In this document: piece by piece, positions 1 through 14,449 of the stretch | How the letters are laid out: each line of letters opens with the position of its first letter | Position numbering within the stretch: position 1 is the first letter of the stretch | DNA from: Trogon surrucura | Lineage: Eukaryota; Chordata; Aves; Trogoniformes; Trogonidae | Assembly (NCBI GenBank): GCA_020746105.1 | Contig: CM036618.1 | Location: 47,336,514-47,400,513 of the forward strand | Length of the DNA stretch: 64,000 nt | Direction of reading: 5' to 3' | Translations under genes and position numbers: made by a program | The notes under the pieces: generated by a model | Databases searched by the model: none | What the model was told of the DNA's origin: nothing | Seen by the model: the letters and a program-made list of their open reading frames with translations, nothing else

Positions 1-3000
1 GACATAAGGCCATTGTTAAAAAAAAAAGAAAAAAAAAGAAATTGACAGTATGTCTTCCCTTATCATCACATGGAAGAGGATATAAAAATATAAGTAACCT
101 GAAGGGATCTGTCTTTCTCGATTATTTGATAATAATTTCATCTTAATGCAGATATAAATTACATGCTTTAACAGAACCTGCATGCATAAACTTTGATTGA
201 AAGAAAATATATTATTTCTCTTTATATTTCCTAAGTAATCAGATTAGAAGACAGATCTCTTTGTGTTGCTTCCAAAATATAAGAAAAAGACTACTTTAAA
301 AACACTGAATCTAGTCTTTCCTCTTCATGGAAGACCTGGTGTTTCACTAGTTTAAGATTTCAGAAAGACTATCACTCAAGATGGTGAAACATTTTTGGAG
401 AGAGATACGTAGAAATGGGCATACCTGTTATAATGCCAAAATTATTTCTCTAGGGTAAAAGATAACCAATCAATCAACACAAATAAACAAAAGCATAACA
501 ATTCTGCTGACTCTTTCTTTTTAGGTTAGAGGAAGCTTAAGTATCTGCCTTCCTGCAAACTTAATTTCATGGTCTTGTGTCTATTCTCCTTATATATGCA
601 TCTATCAATTTCTAGCCAGAATTATAAGTATTCTGTAGTTTTCTGTGACACTTTTTTCCTTTTAAGCAAAGAGAGTTGTACAACTGGCAAAGCATTCTTT
701 GTTCACCAGAAGAGGAAACCCTTCAGAAGGACAAAAGACTGCACGTGGAATATGGTACCGTGGAAGAGACCCTAAAGATCTTAATCTAGGTGCACTCATG
801 TAAACATTGCAAAACCTCAGGTGCATGTTATTATTTTTATATTGCTGCCTCTGACTGACAGTAAAAGTGAATTGGAAGAGTGTGTTTGAAAACCCATATG
901 TACACTCTACTTACATCAAAATGTAGTTGAACCTCTATACCTCTAAGGGTCTGCTCATCATTAGTCTGGGACTGATTTTTGGACACTGCTTTTTACACTG
1001 TTTCATTTGAACTAGATACTGGTAATGTCTTCTGTTCTCTCCCATACGCAGTGCAGTGTAATTTATAGCATTATGCAGATGCTGCATCATTTGAATCTCC
1101 GTTGTGCTGCATATAATTTACATTGCCTGTGGCAAATAAAAAGATAAGTGCAATCCATATTGCAAATGCATTGTACCATTTGTGGTACAATGTGAATTTG
1201 CATCCTTCCTCTTTGTTCTTCACCTCATGGAATTTATGTGGTCATTATAGCAATGTCTGATATCACAGTGAATATCCTTTTATCAGCTACATTTAGATTT
1301 TAACACTAGCTGTTTCTATTTTCATCATCATAGCAGTCTTCAATGACACTGTTTGAAAATACACATATAACAATTTTTCTTATTTAATTCATATTTGAGC
1401 AAACAGTCCTAAATTAGATTATTAAAAAAAAAATCCCTTTACAGATTTTAACCCATATATGTTGGGATATTTTTTATCTCAGTGACACTTTTATGTGGAC
1501 CATATAGCTCTTTTGAAATTACAGTTCTTTTGAAATTTTCGGTGAATGTTTCCATGATGCAGGAGACCGTTTAATCTTCTCAAGGCTCAGGCACATAAAG
1601 TGATCTTCCAACTAGATTTGAATGGATGGTATCAAAGTAACTTAAATGCAATAAAAACACACCTCTGTAAGAAGATAACCCACTGAACCTCACTCCCTAG
1701 GGTCTGGTGCCTTGTGTCTGAGTTTCCATGTTCTGATGTTCTGTAAGAAAAAAGCTCGTATTTCACTTTACTTGCCATGGAAGGTCTCTTGCCTTTCTGT
1801 AACATCCTATTTTTACCAAAAATTGTGAGAATTTAGACTGACACCTATTTTGAAAACTTAGTTCAGGTGGGCTGAAGAGCTGCAAAGATATTAGGGATGA
1901 AGTGACTGACGGACAAAGAGACGATGTGGTTGCGTGAGCTTCATTCTTGTGGGAAACCATAACATCTAAAAAGTGAGGTCTGGAGATCTTTAGCTGGAAC
2001 AAGTCAGTACAGCTTCACTTAGTCCATGAGCTGGAGCAACCTACTGAGAACCTGTGTGCTAAAAATAGATAGTAATTAAATTGGAAACACTGAGCTGGGC
2101 AAACTCTACCTGAATGTTCTCTCTCCTTTGCACCTCCTTTAGGGATGAAGACAGTGCAAAAGAATTTGAAAAAAATCTTCAAATATTCATAAAGCAGCAT
2201 ATTTCTCAGTGAGCATCAAACCCAGCACTTCAAAACAGACACCGTAAAACACACTACATACATTTTTTGGTATAAATGAAAAGTTCAGTTCTCATACCTG
2301 CCTTTTTGACATTATTTTTATAATACTGCAATTTCAATGCAGGAAAAACAATGCCATGTAAAATGCGAAAATGCAGTTTTTCTGTTTAATTATTTTGTAA
2401 CCACTTTTCCATCTCTTTCTGACAAACTACCAGGAAATGTTTACATAATTTTTATTGCTATGAATTATCTGTATTTTGCCTCTCCCTGTGAAGCCATTTC
2501 CTAATCAAGTGCTGCATAATAAAACAAACAAAAAATACCAAAACTGTGATCTATCACCACTGTGTTAGAAATGAACATATTAAGCAAGTTGCATATAATA
2601 AATCACAACTTGTTACAAAGTCAAATGAATGATTTTAAAGAATAAAAGCAGAAAACAGAGAACTTCAATTCCCTTTAAATTCTCTCCATAGAAAGCCTCT
2701 TCAATTCATTTGATGCAGTGCATTAATCAAACTTTATTGATTAATATACAGAGTCTGTGACGTGCTTTTATGGGAAGTGAGGAAATTGTTTAAACTACAG
2801 AAGTCTTTAAAAACTTCCCTTCCTCCCCCCACAGGAGGATCTCGGGTGGGATGTTAAATGTGTGCTCAGCCTCTGGCTGCAAGAAGTCACTAAAGCAAAT
2901 ACTGAAGCACCTTGGTGAAGGCAATTGCAGCCTCAATACTATCAACTGACACTTCTGCTTAGTGACCCTCTCAGGTCTTAGAAATGGTCTTTTCAGATTC

Positions 3001-4637
3001 TGGGTCTTGCTGTATTGATTTCAATCAGCAGCTTTTCCTAAGAGCCCCACTTTGAAATAGCCCTGGCAGAATTTCTGCTCTCTAGCCCAAGTTTTATTTC
3101 AGGGTTTTTATTCACATTTGACATCGTTCAGCTAAATGACAGGCGAGGGTTTTGTATGTCTAGTTGTTTCCCTACCAGCATTTTTTTTTAATTATGTTTG
3201 TTTCGAACACGAGTAAATCTCTGTTTACTCACGCATTCACTCACTCCATTGAGGCAGGCACACTGAGCCTCCTCAACTGCTGTTTCCAAAATGTTTGTAC
3301 ATTTTTGGCCATGCTTCAGTGAGATCAAAGTATTTCTGACAACGACTTCATTAACGCCACTGTTTTACCCCTGGCTTTTTGAATACCAGAGGCACCCGAC
3401 ACAGGGGCTTGCTCACCACTCAAACCCCCAATGCTTACCCTTACCTGATAGTGGCGGCTTTGGCAGTCTGTGCAACCCTGTGGCACAGGCTGGGGAGGGA
3501 CTGGGCAGCTGCTGCCACACACCGGGGCTCAGGGGCTGGGGCAGAAAGATGAAGACCAGACGTGTTCTCCCCCCAGTCACACCTCGCCCTTCGCCCTGCT
3601 CCAGCACATCACCAAAGGCAGGGAGCAAATCAAGCTGGTGTGGGGCGGGGGAGGAGGAAAAGTCGCTTAAGCCATGTTTACACCTCCTGATTTCTATAGC
3701 TCTTCGCATAAGAGCAGCCCTAAAGGGCTTTTGGATGGTTAAGATTCGGGGCGGGGAGGGGGGCAGGTGGGAAGGGTATTTCATTAAAAAAAAAAAGTTT
3801 CGAAGTTTTTCTCTTTTTTTCTATTGTTTTTTTGTTGTTTCTTTTTTTAAATGAAGAAAGCTATCAGGAAATCCTCAGCAGAAACTGAGAATGGGTTCCT
3901 GATGGCTGTACGGATTTTGCCAAAATCCATTTTAAGGTTTACTTTGAGTAAGCTCAAATCAGGTTGCCATATGGAATTACTCCATGCAGCAGCCTGACCT
4001 AGAGCAAAACTGAACAAAGCTGAGATTATTTACTAAACTCTTAAACCGCTGGCTGCTTTGCATCTCTCCCACACTGGATCTAATTCCTTAAGTAAATAAG
4101 CACATATTAAGTTAAAAATCCAAGTTAACGAACAGGCCAAATAGCCGTACACAAGGTAGGCTATTTGATGACACACAAAACACAACCATGAGTTAACATT
4201 CGTGCTTCAGACTGTCTCAGAGCTTGCTGGCACCTGCAGTTTAACATATTTACTGCCGTAGCCAAGAAGATTGATCACAGGAAGCCAAAGCTGTTCAGTT
4301 TTAAAAAAAAAAAAAAATAAGAATCAGCTGTCTTCTATGAGCAGTCTGTCAGATAACCAGCCTAATGAAACTGTGGGCATTTCTCCTGAGCTCAAGAAAC
4401 GTTCATGCTGGAGAGGATACTGGAGTCATTCTAATACTTTGCAGTTGTTTTAAAGGTTAAATAAAAAGCAGCTCAGAAGAAAGGCTCTGCCTTTGTGATT
4501 AAAGAAAAGGCAGAAACATAACATCAAAATGCACACTTGTATCCTTGACTAAAATAGACATAACACTAATGCTGTATTTTTCACCTCACTGATGTGCTCC
4601 AAATTGAAAACACAAAGGATACCTTTCACTGGTATTC

Positions 4638-4640
<3 letters not shown>

Positions 4641-4671
<31 letters not shown>
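4641..4671. repeat. A31 homopolymer
   Basis: There are thirty-one consecutive A bases. No SINE body or target-site duplication is evident on the flanks, so I call it simple repeat only. Confidence 0.9.
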
Positions 4672-4673
<2 letters not shown>

Positions 4674-6581
4674 CACAACTGTCCCACAGAGAAACCAGGC
4701 AGACAAAATTCAGTCCTGATTTCATAAAAATAATTCATAACCTGATGAGATGTCTTGTGTCGGAATCAAAACCAAGAAACTTCAGATGAAAAATGGATCT
4801 GACTTCTGTTAGAACTGGGTAAGCTGCTCTGCGGTCTTGGCTCTCCCCATCCTGGGCTCCAAATGGATGGAAAGGTAAAGAGCAGCAAAAGGCTCAGCAC
4901 ACAGCAATTCTAGTACCCTTTGACAAGGTAGAAAACACTGACATTCCCACATGGGCTTTTGGCTAGCTTGTACACGAAAATGTGGTTTCACCAGCTGCCC
5001 CACTGTCAGTGCAAAAGGGCATTCTCAGAGAATTTGCCTTACCTGGTTGCATACAGGTAGGACTCCACGAGGCAAACATTTATCCTGCCGTGATGAGAAC
5101 AGTCTTCCGGGTGTTCATTCAGTTTTCCTGGACATTGTGGGAGAACGAGTGTGGTTTCATGTCTTCTGATACCTTCCTCCTTTCATATCTTACTGCTTGT
5201 GAAACCAATAGCACAGGAGAAAGGTGGCAGCCTAACCTGCCTTGCCTCACAAAACAGATAACACTAGTGTGTTTTTAAACTCATGCTCACCACTACTTCA
5301 GCCTTCCAGCACCTCTAAATTCTCTACGAGCCAGAGGGCCGTTGCTTTTCCTATGTGATGGACATGTAGACAATCATGGTAGGCAGCAAAAATTAGTGTA
5401 GCCTCAAGGCTGCTGTAGCTGATCCCAAGAGGCTGATCAGTTCAGAACTACCACAAGCTTCGAGAGAGACAGAAGGAAGCACAGAAAGTTTCCAGCCTGC
5501 CCTTTGAAAATGAATCAGATGATCTCTGGCACTACGTCTTGAGGGGAAATTGAAAGCATCCAGCTTAAAAAAGAACTTAAAGTTTTCCTCACCATTTGTC
5601 ATATTTCTCCTAATCAAAAAGAAAAAAAAAAAAAGTAAGTAAAGGTATTATATTTGATAAAATACAAGTTTATCTGTTTGTAGCTTTGGTATCATTTCCA
5701 AACATGTCATACTAAAAACTCTTAGGACTACTGCTGGAAGTGAAAGATGGCTCACATACGACATTTACCACCTGATGACTACCAGATAGTGGAGCTTATG
5801 TTCAGATGAAAGCTTGGAATATTCTGGTTTGGTTTGTTTCTTGTTTTTTTCCAGGCCTCAGTTTATGTTGTGCATTTTATATTATTTCTATTATACAGTA
5901 TTTTTATTTATAGATGGAAAAGTATAGATAACAGGTAAGAAATGTAGATAATATGATAAAAAAAAGACAAAGCTGATGACAGTTTGTGATAATAATGAAC
6001 AAATAAATAATAATGATGAGATGAACAGTAACAGTGAACATTTAATTATTTGCACGCAATTTAATGTAAGCTTAGACTAAGACTCAATTTTTAGGTTTCT
6101 GTCTCAGGTATATCAGATAGTAGCTTTTTGTTGTTATTTTCCAATATAGACATATGTCCTCTGGTTTCAATTTTCATCTCTATGTTCTGTTTGCAGGCCA
6201 AGAGTGACGACGCTTTGCAATGCAGCTGAAGCAGTTTGTGTATTTGGTATGCTGAAGGCATCTATCATCTTTTGTCTGTAGCTTTTCTGAAAAGTTCATC
6301 ACCTCCATTCCCTCAACCAATAGCTTTCTTGTAGCAGAACTAATGCCTGTGAGAAAAAGATAGCAGGGTCCTCAGTATGCCATTTACACCAGCTGTATAA
6401 AGAAGGGAAACCGAAAGGGGAGCGCAAGTGACAGAAACTGTTGCCAGCTAGCCATTTTTTTTCATGAGGAGGAAAACACAATTTTTAGGATCAACAGAGG
6501 ACACTTGCGGGGCAAGCTAGACCACGGGATTTGTGAAATCGTGAGCCAGAGTTTGAGTCAGAAGGGAGGAAAGGGAAATGG

Positions 6582-6645
6582 AAGGGATGGACTAGATGAC
6601 CTTTAAAGCTCCCTTCCAACCCAATGCATTCTATGATTCTTTGAT
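6582..6645 (+). mobile_element. CR1 LINE 3'-end fragment
   Basis: The sequence reads GATGGACTAGATGACC, then CTCCCTTCCAACCC, then ATTCTATGATTC, the conserved terminal hairpin region and octamer tail of CR1. It is only about 64 bp, consistent with severe 5' truncation. The same region can be compared with the tail of the longer CR1 at 37590-37662 in this window. Confidence 0.8.
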
Positions 6646-9600
6646 AATGCCTGAGGGAAACAAAACTAAGAGGACTGTGGGAGAAAGGCAGTGACAGACT
6701 GTGAGCAGAGAGACATCTGCAAAGCTGAGCAGGCTTGACAATGGTGAGGCTCAGCTTTTCCCCCTGTGTACATAACTTCACACCTGGCCACTGGACTGTA
6801 GTCCAGAGTATTGTGTGCACACTTAGTGAAACTCCTGTTAACGTCCATGAAGAAATGATGTAGTCTGTCAGGCTCCTGCTATGGTTACTCATGCAGGCAC
6901 ATCAGGGTGCAGAGCAGTAGGTTATTTGCGACCTTCTGACAGTCAGAGAAGCTGTATCAAATGAAACTGCTGATGCCAAAGCCTCTGATGGCTGCCATAT
7001 GGGGATAGAGGAAGTTCCTGATGGTCTCACACACTTTTATTACAATGGCCCTGGCAGCAGATTTCCTCAGTGCAGAGCAATTTGCCAATGAATGTAGGAA
7101 CCCAGAGTGAACAGAGACCAGTGGGCGATGGGTGCTCTTTGTGCACTAGAAGAGAAACTGAAGAGCAGGCATGGATGTGACAGGACTTCCAGCACACAGC
7201 ATCAAGGATGTTATTCGGTTTTGTTGCAGAGCCGAGCATGGACAAACTAGGACTGCTGTTGCCCTATAGAGGAACTATGGTCCCCTGGGTGTCTTGATCT
7301 CAGTGCCTCTTGCTCAGCATGGGCTTCAAAGGCAAAGAGGTAAGTCAATAATTGGCATTTCCAAAATCCCTCACCCATGTATTGAAAAAAAATAATAGAA
7401 GAAAAAGAAAAGAAGAAACCCAACACATGTTTTGCACAGCTAAACAGCATTGTTTGGGGAAAAGATGAAACCATTTCCTGCCTGCTCGGCCCTTCCAGGA
7501 CCAAATTTGGGACAAGGAGAGGGGAGCCGCATAAATTACCCCAAAGGAAATGCTAAAGTCATGAATATAGTTGAAACATCTAACTCAATGCTGGTACAGT
7601 ATTCTCTAATCCCAGGAGCATCTCCAAGATCTGAATACCTATGTCCATGCAAGAGCGATGGGCCAGTGACATAATCACATCTCCATTTTATGCAATTAAT
7701 TTACTTGAAATGCAAAACTGACTCTTCTGTACGTCTCACCTCCACCCCCGCTACTTATGTATCTTAGTCTGAGTCATGCATATGGAAAATATGTGAGGAA
7801 CCACATTCTCTTCTGAGAAAGCTGCCTTCTAACCCAGCCACAACATCAGGCTCCCACTAGGCTCCAACACCGTCAGTCTCACATTTATTCACTTGCAGGG
7901 AAGAACCTCAATGAGAGTAACTAAGAAGATGGGGTTTGTGACTCAGAAGCTGGTCTAGAAAGTGAGAGCAATGACCCTTGAGCTCAGAAGGACCTAAACC
8001 CCTGACCAAGCAAGGGCTGCAGCAACCATGTTACTATGGGTCAATTGAATTGTACAAGAACATAAGGCACATAACCAGCTCTTGTGCATGATGGCTGGTT
8101 AGCATAGCTGCTCATCTATTCTTTTGTCGTAACACTGCTCTTTGACTATAGTATTTCAAGCACCTGAGGGGCATCCTGCTCCAAGTCTGCAAGCTGATTT
8201 AGATGAGGAACAGGGGTGGAGGATGGCTTCAAGAAACATGGCAAACTATTCACAAAGTAGACAATTCATCTTAATTAACCTCCTGTGAGTCAGTTATTCC
8301 TGACAAAATAGTGTTTGAGCCGTTTCAGACATCTTTCTTAAATGGGGTAGTAGTATCTTATTGGTGTCCCTTTTTATTTTTATAAACTTCATTCAAGATT
8401 CAGAGAACATTTTTACTATGTTCCCTCCCAACTCTAATAAATGCTCTCATTAATTAAAATGAGTTCCTGAAAATGTATCCTATACATTTAAAAACGTAGA
8501 AAAACAGACAAAAATTGCATATTGGTAGCTATATTTTAAACCAAAAAAATCTTCACATAATAAATACATCTTATGCACATTAACTTCAAATTTACTTCAG
8601 AAAGCTATTTACAATATAAATAATTATAAATGGGAACACTTTGCAAGGTATTGTTGACATAGCTAAATTTTGTTTCCTACATTACATTCCAAAGGAAAAC
8701 TTCAAATTACAGATGTTATGCTACAATGTCACTAGACCCTATACATTGCAAGGCATGGTATTTGAAACGCTGTCAATCTATGTCTTTTTTTTTCCATAAA
8801 TATAACCCATTCATTTAAAGCAAACATGAAATGCTTCATTATGTCTCAAGTGCTTTTATTTGCTAGATTAGTTATAATTTATGCATTGAAGTATTTACCT
8901 TGGGAAAAAAGTTGCAGTGCCTGAAAAGTACTTTTCCTAATAGACTTTATTTTCTTAAAAATATAAAGGTGCCAATGTTTCATAATGTGTGAGCAAGATT
9001 ATTTCTTGTATTTCTAAATTTCCCATGGTATCGGTAGCTGAAAACAAAGAAATGCATGCAGTCCAAATTGCGATAAAAAAGTTTTAAAATTGTGGTTTAA
9101 ATCCTAGAACAACAGGAAGTCTTAAGAACTCCATGTGAGAGGGAAGTTAAATAGAGAATACAACCAGGCAAAAAGCTTTGTTTCTTCCTGTATTTGATCT
9201 TTCCTTTCAAACACAGCTTCATAGATGGAGTCATAAATTATCTCTTTTGAAAAAGCGATGTATACCTATCAACTTAGAGCCAGATTTATCCACAGAGCTT
9301 TTGTGTACATAAATTGAATGCCAGTGAAGTTTAACCTCATATATTTTTATTATTATTATTCATTAATAAATGCTCCGAGGAAATGTGAAATAGAGTCACA
9401 CTAGTGCTCTCACCCATCTGAACAGAAGATTTTAAAATTTTGGTCCTCAGAATAACAACTAAACTCTTAGCTACACCTCTAGCAGGCTTTACTAACACCA
9501 AACGGAAGGGTTAAAGAACAAAACTATAGGGGCTTTTGTTTTTTCTGTTGTTGGGTTTTAGGTTGGTTTTGGGTTTGTTTTTTTTACTTCTTGGTGCATA

Positions 9601-10464
9601 CAGCCAAAATAACTGTCAATACTAACTGCAAATAACATAAAATAGGTTCTCCTCCCCACTGTGGAGGTGTCTGGAGCTAATCCAGTATACCTACAGGAAA
9701 GCATGTTCATCCACCATTGTTCCTCAGAACAAAGCCTGTATTGCCTTTAGACCCTTAGGTGTTTTAAGTAAACTTGCAACTCTTGGAAAGACCAGACCCT
9801 GGATCACTTCGCTGCCAGACATTAACTATAGCCACCTTAAAATAGACATAGCTAGGTCTAATCCTGGGACTGTGCACTGTAATCCCCATTAGATACAGCT
9901 TTGTATGCAGAAGGTCTGAAACCAATGCGTATGCCACGGCTTTGTTCCTTGACTGAAAGGTTAACTGACCTTTGGAACAACCAGACTGATTTCCTAGGGT
10001 GGCTGTGCCTTTGCCAGAAATACCACGCAGCCTTTTATTTTTCTCCAGCTCGCTCAGGATGTTCACGTAAATGGACATATGGTGGCTAACATACTTAGAG
10101 GCATTAATGAATAAATGATGCATGTCCAGAGCTAAAAATGAGATTCAGATAAGAGTGATTTAAAGAGTTTAAAAGAGCAGAATGTCACTGTGTAACCTGT
10201 GGCAGTATTGCAGACACACCAACACAAGCCATGTAAAGCTTAAGAAATACTTCTGCAGCTCTTCAGTGCAGCGAGATGCACTCATTTTTTCAAAGCGTGT
10301 ACAAATAACCTCTATTTTAGAAACACAGCCATTATAGATATTACCTTCCATAGTTTCTATACTCATATCTTGAGATTACAAATAAAAAAAAAAATTGCAA
10401 ACAAGCCCCAAACCTATTGCCACTTCACAAGTCATCTTTTTTGCCCTTACAGGTATTAAGTAGT

Positions 10465-10520
10465 ACCTTACTCCACAAATATTCCCATTTGAGTCAATGG
10501 GACAAATTGCTGAGTAAGGT
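10465..10520. repeat. Short palindromic interspersed repeat relic
   Basis: This is an inverted repeat with perfect 9-bp outer arms (ACCTTACTC and GAGTAAGGT) and inner arms TCCCATT and AATGGGA around a 6-bp centre. Its form, a 'tactc..tcccattgaagtcaatggga..gagta' palindrome, resembles a repeat I recognise from reptile and bird introns, but I cannot name the family. It may be a decayed nonautonomous element or part of one. Confidence 0.5.
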
Positions 10521-13500
10521 TCTTCTTCTAATTTAAGAATTGCTTTGCAAATTTGTCCAAAATTACAAACTCCGTGCCCCCAGGGTGCAATTTTTTATAA
10601 AGAAGAGAAGCCGGTTTTGCTTCTTTAAGCAAAAGAGATATATCAAAATTATAATGCACAAAAATCATAACGACCCATCCACAGATGTCAGTAAGAAATG
10701 GTCTGAAGAAGCTGCAATCACCCTGCATTAGGAGTAGCCACAAAATACAAATTTAGTGTTAATAGCAAAACAGTGTTATGCTAAACAATTTACGCAACAC
10801 AGCACTTTATATTGTTTCTGTTCCGAAACACAATCTACATACCATGTTTAAAGAGATAACTTTTGGGTAATGTTAAACATTTGAAATGTATTTGGTACAA
10901 ATGCCTTGCATTTTTCAGTTTTGCAAAGTATCTAATCTCATCAGATTTATAAAAGGAAGAAACAAAAAAAAAGAGCAGATATCCTTGAAGGATACTAAAT
11001 GCAAATTTGAATTAAATAAATACGCAATGGAAAAAAATAAGCTTCATATCATACTGAAAAGTACATGTAATATGAGGTGCAGTGATATTATATGCTATGA
11101 TTAGGATTGCAAACTTGCTCTCATGTAGCATGCAGAGTCTATGCTTACAACATTCAAAGGTTTCTGTCAATTAAGAAGAAATTCCTGGCTAGCTAAAGAA
11201 GCAGGATGCCAAACTAGCTGACAAAAAGCATCTATCCCTGGCAGACTGTCCTGAAGTGCTAAGGAGTGAGTGCCAGTTGCTGGAACCCCATTTGGGGGGG
11301 GTGAGCATCAGCCTTTGCTTGTAGCAGAGTGGCTGCGTGTACGGACATCTCCACTGATATATTCCATTCATTACAGTGCATTTTGCTCCATTTTTCATTG
11401 CAGTGGACTGAAACTATTGAAAATAGGATAAATAACTACAGTCTGGGAAGTTTTATTTTGGGATCACAGTAAATAAGAATAGGGAACTTTTATTGCATAG
11501 CACACTGGCTCATATAGAGTACAAGCATCCTATATTGTATCTGTTAGTTTGATAAGTCGTCTATTTTTCAAAAGTGCCTGTCAGAATGTAAATACAAGAG
11601 TGCCCAAAGTGTGGTTTCCTGACTACCTGTGACCATTAGACTGTAGCCAGGGAATTGCAGTGGGTCTGCAGAACTCTAGTGCCTTCTAATTAAAAGTTTG
11701 ATAACAAGAGTGCTTGGTGATCCCAAGAAACTTGGGTGTTGACAAAATCCCATTCATAGAAACAGTTTAGGGAACTCTTGTGTAATACAAAATACTATTG
11801 ACAATTAGACTTGTTTTTATACGTACTAGTAGGAATAATATGATACCATGTACCTCTACTCTAATTCGCTTTGCAAATTGTATTTTAATACTGTACAATG
11901 AGACTCCAAATACAAGTTCATTCATATTATTCATAGGAATAAGTGAAATAAATATGTATCCAGAACTAGATTTATCAAAAATACTTTCTCATTCCTATGC
12001 TTTAGGAATATATACAATTGTTGGGCTGAAAGAAATCCATTTTTGCCCATTCCTTCCTCTGAGTTAGCAGTTGTCAATGTTTTTCTTCCCCTCAATTATT
12101 TGCCTTGGTTTTATTTAAAAGAAACAAACAAACAAAAATCTCTAGCTGCTTCTCCTTACGACCTTTGTTATTCATTTGGCAGTTAGTCAAATAAACTTCT
12201 TGCCAAATGATTTTGTTCTCATTTTGCCTTGGCTAACATTCAATGCCCTGTCTCTCATTTCTGCCTCTAGTTCAAATAGCTTTAGACGGTTATTTATTTC
12301 TCCCCTCTGCAGAGCTTGGTGCACACCAGTGACATTCCCCCTGACTCTTTTCCCTCACAAAGATGACAGACCCGGTTTATTTAAAGTTTTTATTAGATCT
12401 TTCTTTATCTTTTGCTGAGCTCTGCTCCACCTTTTCTATTATGAGGTTTAGATAATAAAGACCAGACTGTGTTGCTCTTCCTTGTGTTCAACGTACGTTT
12501 CACCAGGAGTGATCACTCTGCAGTCAACAAAGGTTGCTTATGGAGTAAGGTACTACTCAATTCAAGATTCACAATCTGCCCTGGAGTGTTCAGGACTATA
12601 CACAATAGTCCAAGTCCAGAGAGGTAATTTCCTCTGCTTTCAAGTACATCTCTACTTACGTGGCTTATAATGTTATTATTTAGCTTTTGCTTCTGATTAG
12701 TTTTATTTGAAAACAGATATTTTTAACCCACCCACAGCATGCTGGTTTATATTTAGTCCCATTGATGACTCAGTCCCATATGTCAAGCTTCTTAATGTTA
12801 CAAATGAAGCTAGACTTTGTGCTAATCTCATTTTAGTAACCACCTCAAGTCCCTTTACCTCCACACCGGTATAACAGAAAGGACTGGTCCTACTCCCACT
12901 GCAGTCAGCTTTGAGACATCATAAAAATGCCATAAAAAGAAGGACAAGTCTAGCAAATGTGCCTACAAATGTCCTATTTTACTTTTTTTAGCATACGTTT
13001 TTTATTTACTCTTTTCCAACCAATTACTCTGTCTTTGTTCATGAGTTTATTAAAAATTGCAAAAAGTTGCTCTGCCTCTTTTGATGTCTTCTATAACCCT
13101 AAGACAGGCCCTGATAATATCAGCATTCTTAATACAATTTAATTTCTTGGAACCCTGATTTCCCTTGGTATTTTTTCATGTCCATATGACTGATTTTGAT
13201 ACCCCTAATATGTTCTGATATTCATTAAATTTTCTGCTGCGAGCAAGAAAAGAATGCATATCTCTTTTCCAAAGTCATACATATTACTTTACTGTATGTA
13301 AGACAGAACAGTTACAATTTTCTATACTTTCTTAATTTACTCCAAAACTTTATCAGAACATGACAAACCACCATACAGTTTTTGTCTATTCTCACTTCTC
13401 ATACTTTTAGGCTTATGCAATTGCCATTGTATTTTACAGCAAAATTTCTATGATTCTACTGAGTTCCTTCTGTGTTTCAAATTAATTCTTAATTATTCAG

Positions 13501-14266
13501 CCACTTAGAACTTTTTTATCATTATTACTAAATGGCATACAGAGCCATAGGGTTAAATGTGTATATCTAGGACCATCCCTAATTCCAGTCTATTCTCTCT
13601 GTTTCTCCTGAAAATTTTCTTCCATTTCACTCTGTGACTCACCTTGTGCAACTTTTCAAAAAAATATAAGGACAATCTCCCATCTCTACATTGAGACAGC
13701 CAAGCCTTATATATTTCTCAGAAATGCTCTGAGAAAGGCCCTCTTTCTTTTAAATATGATAGAAGTAAGTATTTGATTGTACTAATCGTAAGGATACTTC
13801 TCATCTGACTCCTTTCAAATCAAGCATATGTAAATAGCTATACATGTGAGTACACAAGGAAATAACAGTTCAAGGAGTTCTCTCTTCTTTCTCCCCTCTT
13901 TGATTTTGTATTGGTTAGCCATGGATACTTGATACCATGGAGCAGCACAATGTACTTGGCCATTGGGGAATAAACAGATCACTAGAAGCACACATATTGA
14001 CATGTATTTTGAAGGAACACATCCCAACTTTCTGCGTAGAAGAGTGCATAGCAGTTTTGTTGGCTGAGACCTGTGGGGGACATGCAGTTCAGAAGGTCTG
14101 CCCTCGGCAGCATTTCCAAAGAACCACTTCTTACACAGTGTGGATTAATTGCTCTGTTAGCCTGCCCTAAGCACTCCTTGCCTAGCCCTCTTCCATCATT
14201 CTCACCTTGTATGGCACCAGCTTTGAGTTTCACTCCATTCACTCTAACCCTGTATGATAGTGCATT

Positions 14267-14272
14267 TTTATT
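14267..14272 (-). promoter_or_regulatory. Candidate first SIM1 polyadenylation signal (AATAAA)
   Basis: The plus strand reads TTTATT here, giving AATAAA on the SIM1 strand 178 nt past the stop codon. It would give a very short 3' UTR. The flanking DNA is AT-rich, and several more AATAAA hexamers occur further downstream (for example near 13001), so this may not be the site used. Confidence 0.25.
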
Positions 14273-14449
14273 TTTTTAAAGTAATGTATGTTAACTAACT
14301 TATCCCCCCAAACCTTAGGTTATTCATTCTAGTGCACTGTGGTATATCAAACGCTGGTAATGACAAGGGCATGAAAACATGTAACATCTTCCAATTAGAT
14401 CTCAAAGACTATTTTTTAAAGCACAAAAGTTTTTTAGAAAAAAAAAGTG

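Larger units (their letters stand above)
1..14449. other. Sequence downstream of SIM1: 3' UTR and intergenic, no gene recognised
   Basis: This is AT-rich, non-coding-looking DNA with only short chance open frames. The first few hundred bases to several kb left of 14449 should be SIM1 3' UTR on the minus strand, but the end cannot be fixed here. It contains a CR1 tail near 6.6 kb, a 31-base A tract at 4641, and a palindromic repeat near 10.5 kb. The segment at about 3400-3760 is more GC-rich than its surroundings and holds a 187-codon plus-strand frame that shows no family resemblance. Confidence 0.7.

Noticed and set aside
3291-3854. 187-codon plus-strand open frame downstream of SIM1
   Set aside because: It resembles no known family, has overlapping open frames on the minus strand, and ends in a T/A-rich low-complexity stretch. 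I see no splice or start support.
11590-11790. Possible decayed hAT-type DNA transposon end (CCCAAAGTGTGGTTTCCTGA)
   Set aside because: Only a weak resemblance to transposon ends. No terminal inverted repeat partner or target-site duplication found.
12855-12915. Possible palindromic-repeat remnant (ACACCGGTATAAC, CTCCCACTGCAGTCA)
   Set aside because: It recalls the same reptile/bird repeat class as the element at 10465, but the arms no longer pair and the match is too short to claim.
13444-13461. TTCTATGATTCTA resembling a CR1 tail
   Set aside because: Only about 14 bp match and the upstream CR1 3' region is missing. Chance is a sufficient explanation in AT-rich DNA.
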